A DNA stretch of 64,000 nucleotides from Tissierellia bacterium (lineage in GTDB: Bacteria; Bacillota; Clostridia; Tissierellales; Sedimentibacteraceae): positions 1 through 64,000 of the forward strand of contig DURT01000016.1 in the NCBI GenBank assembly GCA_012843025.1, in the 5' to 3' direction. A program made the position numbers and the translations under genes. A model generated the notes under the pieces. It was not told the origin of the DNA. It worked only from the letters and a program-made list of their open reading frames with translations, and searched no databases. Positions 59,953-64,000 of this stretch are shown in pieces. Each line of letters begins with the position of its first letter. Within the stretch, counting starts at the first letter, position 1.

Positions 59953-62064
59953 ATGAATTTTAAAGAAAAATTACTGTCTTTCATGAGGGAAGAAGCATAC
60001 AAACCCTTAACCTTCAAGGAACTTACAGAAGTTTTTGAAGTTGAAGGAAAAATGAAAAAAGAACTTTTATCAGCTTTAAATGAATTAGAAGATGAAGGAA
60101 AAATAATATTTACCCGAAGAGAAAGATACGGTGTACCCGAAAAGATGAACTTAGTTATAGGTACCTTAGAAGGTCATCAAAAGGGATATGCTTTTCTAAT
60201 ACCTGATGATAAAAACTTAAAGGATATTTTCATCTCACCCATGGACATGAACGGAGCAATGCACGGTGACCGGGTAATAGTAAGACCAATGAAGGTTTTG
60301 GAGGATGTTAAAAGCCCTGAAGGAAAGGTTATAAGAATTATCCAAAGAGCAAATGAATATGTAATAGGTACATTCCAAAAAAGTAAACATTTCGGATTTG
60401 TAATACCTGATGATAAGAGAATATCCTACGATATATTCGTGCCTAAGGAAGAATTTAATAATGCTGAAGCGAATAATAAAGTATCTGTAAAAATTACCGA
60501 ATGGCCTGATAGAAGAAAAAACCCCGAAGGCAAAATAGTTGAAGTAATAGGTAGTATTGAAGATACAGAAACCCATATTGAAGCAGTACTTCTATCACAT
60601 AAGGTAAGACAGGTTTTCCCAAAGGATGTTATTGAAGAAGCGAAAAAGGTTTCAGAAGGCGGTATCCCAGAGGAAGAATATAAAAAACGAAAAGATTTAA
60701 GAAAACTACCTATTATTACTATTGACGGAAGTGATGCCAAGGACTTGGATGATGCAGTGTATGCGGAGAAATTAAACGAAAAGGAATATAGGCTAGGTGT
60801 TCATATTGCTGATGTATCTTACTATGTAAAAGAAGATAAAAAGATAGACAAGGAAGCCTTGAAAAGAGGAACCAGTATATATTTAGCAGACAGGGCAATA
60901 CCAATGCTGCCTAAGGAGTTGTCAAACGGTGTATGCAGCTTAAATCCAGGAGAAGATAAACTTACCTTATCCGTTGAGATGACAATAAATCATTTAGGGA
61001 AAGTAACAGATTATACAATATTTGAAAGTGTAGTAAATAACCGCTATAGAATGACTTATGACGATGTAAATGAAATACTTGAAAACAATAATGAAGAACT
61101 TATCCAAAAATATAAAGAAATAGTCCCCATGTTAAAAGTTATGGAGGAGCTAAGTTCCATTTTAAGAAAGAAAAGAGATTTAAGGGGAGCTATTGATTTT
61201 GAATTTCCAGAAAGAAAAATTATTACCGATGAAACAGGGAAAGTTATAGATATAAAAAAGTACGAAAGAAAAACTTCAAATAAAATAATAGAAGAATTTA
61301 TGCTGGTATGTAATGAAACAGTGGCAGAACATTACTATTGGTTAAATATGCCCTTTGTTTACAGAATTCATGAAGATCCAGATGAAGAAAAGATGTATGA
61401 ATTCAGCAAGTTCATCCATAACTTAGGTTATACCTTAAAGGGAAATTACGTACATCCCAGGGAATTGCAGCAGCTCTTATTAAAAGTCAGAAATAAAAAA
61501 GAAGAGTCATTAGTTAATAATCTACTGCTAAGGTCTCTAAAAAAAGCCATATATTCACCAGATTCCTCGCCTCACTTCGGTTTGGCAACTCAATATTATT
61601 GCCATTTTACTTCACCTATAAGAAGGTATCCAGACCTGCAAATACACCGAATTATAAAGAGGCATATGAAAGGAAAGTATAAGGAATCAGATTTAGAAAG
61701 ACTTACTGAGCGAACTGCAATGGTAGCTGAACAATCATCTAAAATGGAAAGAATTGCTGATGAAGTAGAAAGAGACACGGATAAAATCAGGATTGCAGAA
61801 TTTATGTACGATAAAGTTGGGGAAGAGTATGAAGGTGTAGTTTCAGGGGTAACCAGTTTCGGTATGTTTGTTGAATTAGATAATACAGTAGAAGGCTTGG
61901 TGCATATTTCCAATATGGTGGATGACTACTATATTTATGACAACGAGAAAAAAGAATTGTATGGTCAGGGCAGCAATAAAACTTACAGAATAGGAGATAC
62001 TGTTAAAATCCGTGTTATAAATGTAAGTATAGAAAAAGCAGAAATTGATTTTGAATTAATTTGA
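59953..62064 (+). CDS. rnr: Ribonuclease R
   Basis: ITIDGSDAKDLDDAVYAEKLNEKEYRLGVHIADVSYYV RNB motif; SPIRRYPDLQIHRIIK; C-terminal S1 domain EGVVSGVTSFGMFVELDNTVEGLVHISNM. ATG at 59953. Confidence 0.96.
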   Translation: MNFKEKLLSFMREEAYKPLTFKELTEVFEVEGKMKKELLSALNELEDEGKIIFTRRERYGVPEKMNLVIGTLEGHQKGYAFLIPDDKNLKDIFISPMDMNGAMHGDRVIVRPMKVLEDVKSPEGKVIRIIQRANEYVIGTFQKSKHFGFVIPDDKRISYDIFVPKEEFNNAEANNKVSVKITEWPDRRKNPEGKIVEVIGSIEDTETHIEAVLLSHKVRQVFPKDVIEEAKKVSEGGIPEEEYKKRKDLRKLPIITIDGSDAKDLDDAVYAEKLNEKEYRLGVHIADVSYYVKEDKKIDKEALKRGTSIYLADRAIPMLPKELSNGVCSLNPGEDKLTLSVEMTINHLGKVTDYTIFESVVNNRYRMTYDDVNEILENNNEELIQKYKEIVPMLKVMEELSSILRKKRDLRGAIDFEFPERKIITDETGKVIDIKKYERKTSNKIIEEFMLVCNETVAEHYYWLNMPFVYRIHEDPDEEKMYEFSKFIHNLGYTLKGNYVHPRELQQLLLKVRNKKEESLVNNLLLRSLKKAIYSPDSSPHFGLATQYYCHFTSPIRRYPDLQIHRIIKRHMKGKYKESDLERLTERTAMVAEQSSKMERIADEVERDTDKIRIAEFMYDKVGEEYEGVVSGVTSFGMFVELDNTVEGLVHISNMVDDYYIYDNEKKELYGQGSNKTYRIGDTVKIRVINVSIEKAEIDFELI

Positions 62065-62169
62065 CTTTTAGAAAAAAATATGTTAAAGTAATAAAAGTCT
62101 CTAATTAAGGTTTGTTAAAGGAAAATTTTCTATTATAATTAGAGAGGGAATCATTTCCCCCTTTATATC

Positions 62170-62522
62170 GGGGGCGTAAATGGTTTCGACGGGGATATGG
62201 AAGAAAGATAAGCGAGTCGTTGTCGCCAAACAACGTAAAAAGTGGCAACTAAATATAAACGCAAACGAAGATAATTTAGCATTTGCTGCTTAATTGCAGC
62301 TGCTTGTTCTGCTTAACCGACCTGTAGGTTAATCCGGAGCATCATCAAAAATCAGGGAACTGCTTAAGGGGTTCTTCGACCTTAGGCGGATCAATTGAAG
62401 ATAGCAAAGATTGCAGCCTGGGCATAGGCGGCAGTCGGAGCGAAATACTAAAATATGCCCTGCACTCGGAGAAAGTCTTTTGGAAATATTTTCGGACGTG
62501 GGTTCGACTCCCACCGCCTCCA
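62170..62522 (+). ncRNA. ssrA: Transfer-messenger RNA (tmRNA)
   Basis: GGGGGCGTAAATGGTTTCGACGGGGATA 5' end; GGACGTGGGTTCGACTCCCACCGCCTCCA 3' end; tag reading frame GCAAACGAAGATAATTTAGCATTTGCTGCTTAA (62261-62293), ANEDNLAFAA. Confidence 0.97.
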
Positions 62523-62547
62523 TCTATTATTCATAACAAAGGCAAAT

Positions 62548-62582
62548 TAAAATGCACACAATATCGTTAGTGCATTTTTTTG
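62548..62582 (+). terminator. Rho-independent terminator after ssrA
   Basis: AAAATGCAC-acaatatcgtta-GTGCATTTTTTT. Confidence 0.82.
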
Positions 62583-62745
62583 TATGAAGAATTGGTATTG
62601 GACATAATCCTGCTGGTGCCCTCTTACAAGCAGAAGCCGACCTCTTTCAAAATATCATTTATCTTCTTGTAAATAGTTGAAAAAATAATATAATATTAGT
62701 AAGAATAAAGATTTTATACCAAAATAAAACAAGGCAAGGTAGCAG

Positions 62746-64000
62746 ATGAAGGACAATATTAATAAAATACTAAATGAAATAAGAATGAATAAAGAAATAG
62801 GGGAACGTGATTATATAAGGGTAGAAGAGGTATTGAGCATGCCTTCATTAGAAGGTTGCCAAATACTTGGTGGTAAGGAAGGCTTGAAAAATATATGCAG
62901 GCATATGACCATATTAGAAACTCCTGATGGGATAAGCTGGCTTAAAGGTGGAGAATTCTTAGTAACAGCCGGTTATGCCCTAGTTGGACAGGAGGAAGCG
63001 AAAGAAAACTTAATTAAAGATCTTTATAAAAAAGGTGTTTCCGCTATTGCAATAAAAGATAGGAGGTATTTCGGTGAAATTAGTGAAAAACTAGTAGCAG
63101 ATTCAGATAAGTATAAGATACCCCTTATTAAAATTCCCTACAGTGTAATCTACTCAGAAATGATATCTGATTTTTATTATCTTTTATTCTACAAAAAAAA
63201 TGAAAATATATTAAATTTAAATAACTTGTATCAGAAGCTGTTAAAACTATCATTTATTGATAAGAATAACGATGAAATATTGTTTTCAATATCCGATTTA
63301 TCAAATGCAAATGTGTTTTTGTTTGATAATTTAATGAATTTGGTGTGCCAGAAAGTTATTAACACACGCAGCTATGAGGATGTATCATCCTTTGCTCCTT
63401 TTGACAGCAAAGGTGCTATTTTAGATTTTAATATAAAGGAGCTAATTGTTAATAAAAAAGTAAATAATTCTTATATAAGTGTTTTCCCTATAAATAAAAA
63501 TAATAAAGAAGTTGCCTATATGTTGGTTGTTACTGATGAAAAAATTGATACTTTGATACAGAATATTATAGAATATGGTGTTAGCATAATTTCCTCAAGA
63601 ATTGAAAACGAAATTTTCAGAATTAATCAACCAAAATTTAAGAAAACACTGCTTGAAATAATGCTTAACAATAAGGAATTGCCTTATGAATTCTATGTAA
63701 ATGTAGAAAAGGATATTGGATGGGATAAAGAAGGAGATATAGCTGGTTTATGTATTAAAGTTGAATTTATTGATGATAATGATATGGAAGACTTTAATAA
63801 TGCTATTCATAATATAATAAGCGAAATAATAGGTAGCGAAAATTATATGGCTACCGATAAAAATAATTATAACTTCATTGTGTTAAAATTAGATAATAAC
63901 GACAACTTAGAGGAAGTAGTTGATTATATTTATAAAAAGCTTAATGAATATAGAACAAGATTTATAGTTTCTATTGGCGTTTCTAACAAATATGAATGCA
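62746..64000 (+). CDS. PucR-family transcriptional regulator (partial, runs off the window end)
   Basis: Open frame from ATG 62746, missed by the ORF track because it has no stop in the window; VEEVLSMPSLEGCQILGGKEGLKNICRHMTILETPDGISWLKGGEFLVTAGYAL matches the PucR N-terminal domain pattern. Confidence 0.85.
   Translation, partial: MKDNINKILNEIRMNKEIGERDYIRVEEVLSMPSLEGCQILGGKEGLKNICRHMTILETPDGISWLKGGEFLVTAGYALVGQEEAKENLIKDLYKKGVSAIAIKDRRYFGEISEKLVADSDKYKIPLIKIPYSVIYSEMISDFYYLLFYKKNENILNLNNLYQKLLKLSFIDKNNDEILFSISDLSNANVFLFDNLMNLVCQKVINTRSYEDVSSFAPFDSKGAILDFNIKELIVNKKVNNSYISVFPINKNNKEVAYMLVVTDEKIDTLIQNIIEYGVSIISSRIENEIFRINQPKFKKTLLEIMLNNKELPYEFYVNVEKDIGWDKEGDIAGLCIKVEFIDDNDMEDFNNAIHNIISEIIGSENYMATDKNNYNFIVLKLDNNDNLEEVVDYIYKKLNEYRTRFIVSIGVSNKYEC

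Overview
This 64 kb window looks like the chromosome of a low-GC, amino-acid- or organic-acid-fermenting member of the Clostridia. Most of it is ordinary core and metabolic gene content, nearly all on the + strand; ychF is the only clear minus-strand gene. I found no phage, transposon, CRISPR array or obvious defence island. The most distinctive feature is a dense sigma-54 layer. The sigma-54 gene (rpoN) is present, with three sigma-54 activators (two PAS-type, one NtrC-type with its own cytosolic histidine kinase). Four near-perfect -24/-12 promoters sit in front of four catabolic operons: (i) thiolase/CoA-transferase/3-hydroxybutyrate dehydrogenase/GntP permease, with hbd downstream; (ii) YfcC-type transporter plus D-aminoacylase; (iii) AtuA/DUF4387 pair plus a sodium:solute symporter; (iv) ptb-buk-P-loop ATPase-VOR-ilvE, a branched-chain amino acid fermentation operon. 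Two of these promoters have their own repeated palindromic activator sites (TGTAGA-N6-TCTACA x3 and TGCAA-N4-TTGCA x2). Other points worth checking are an unassigned structured RNA with a terminator-like end before queG, a cggR frameshift at an A7 run in the glycolytic operon, a triplicated 18-bp hairpin repeat, an alpha/beta-hydrolase/TM-Mur-ligase/Ddl cassette between hppA and rnr, a membrane-anchored Mrr-like protein, and a tmRNA locus with no adjacent smpB. All calls are from reading the sequence; no database search or folding program was run.
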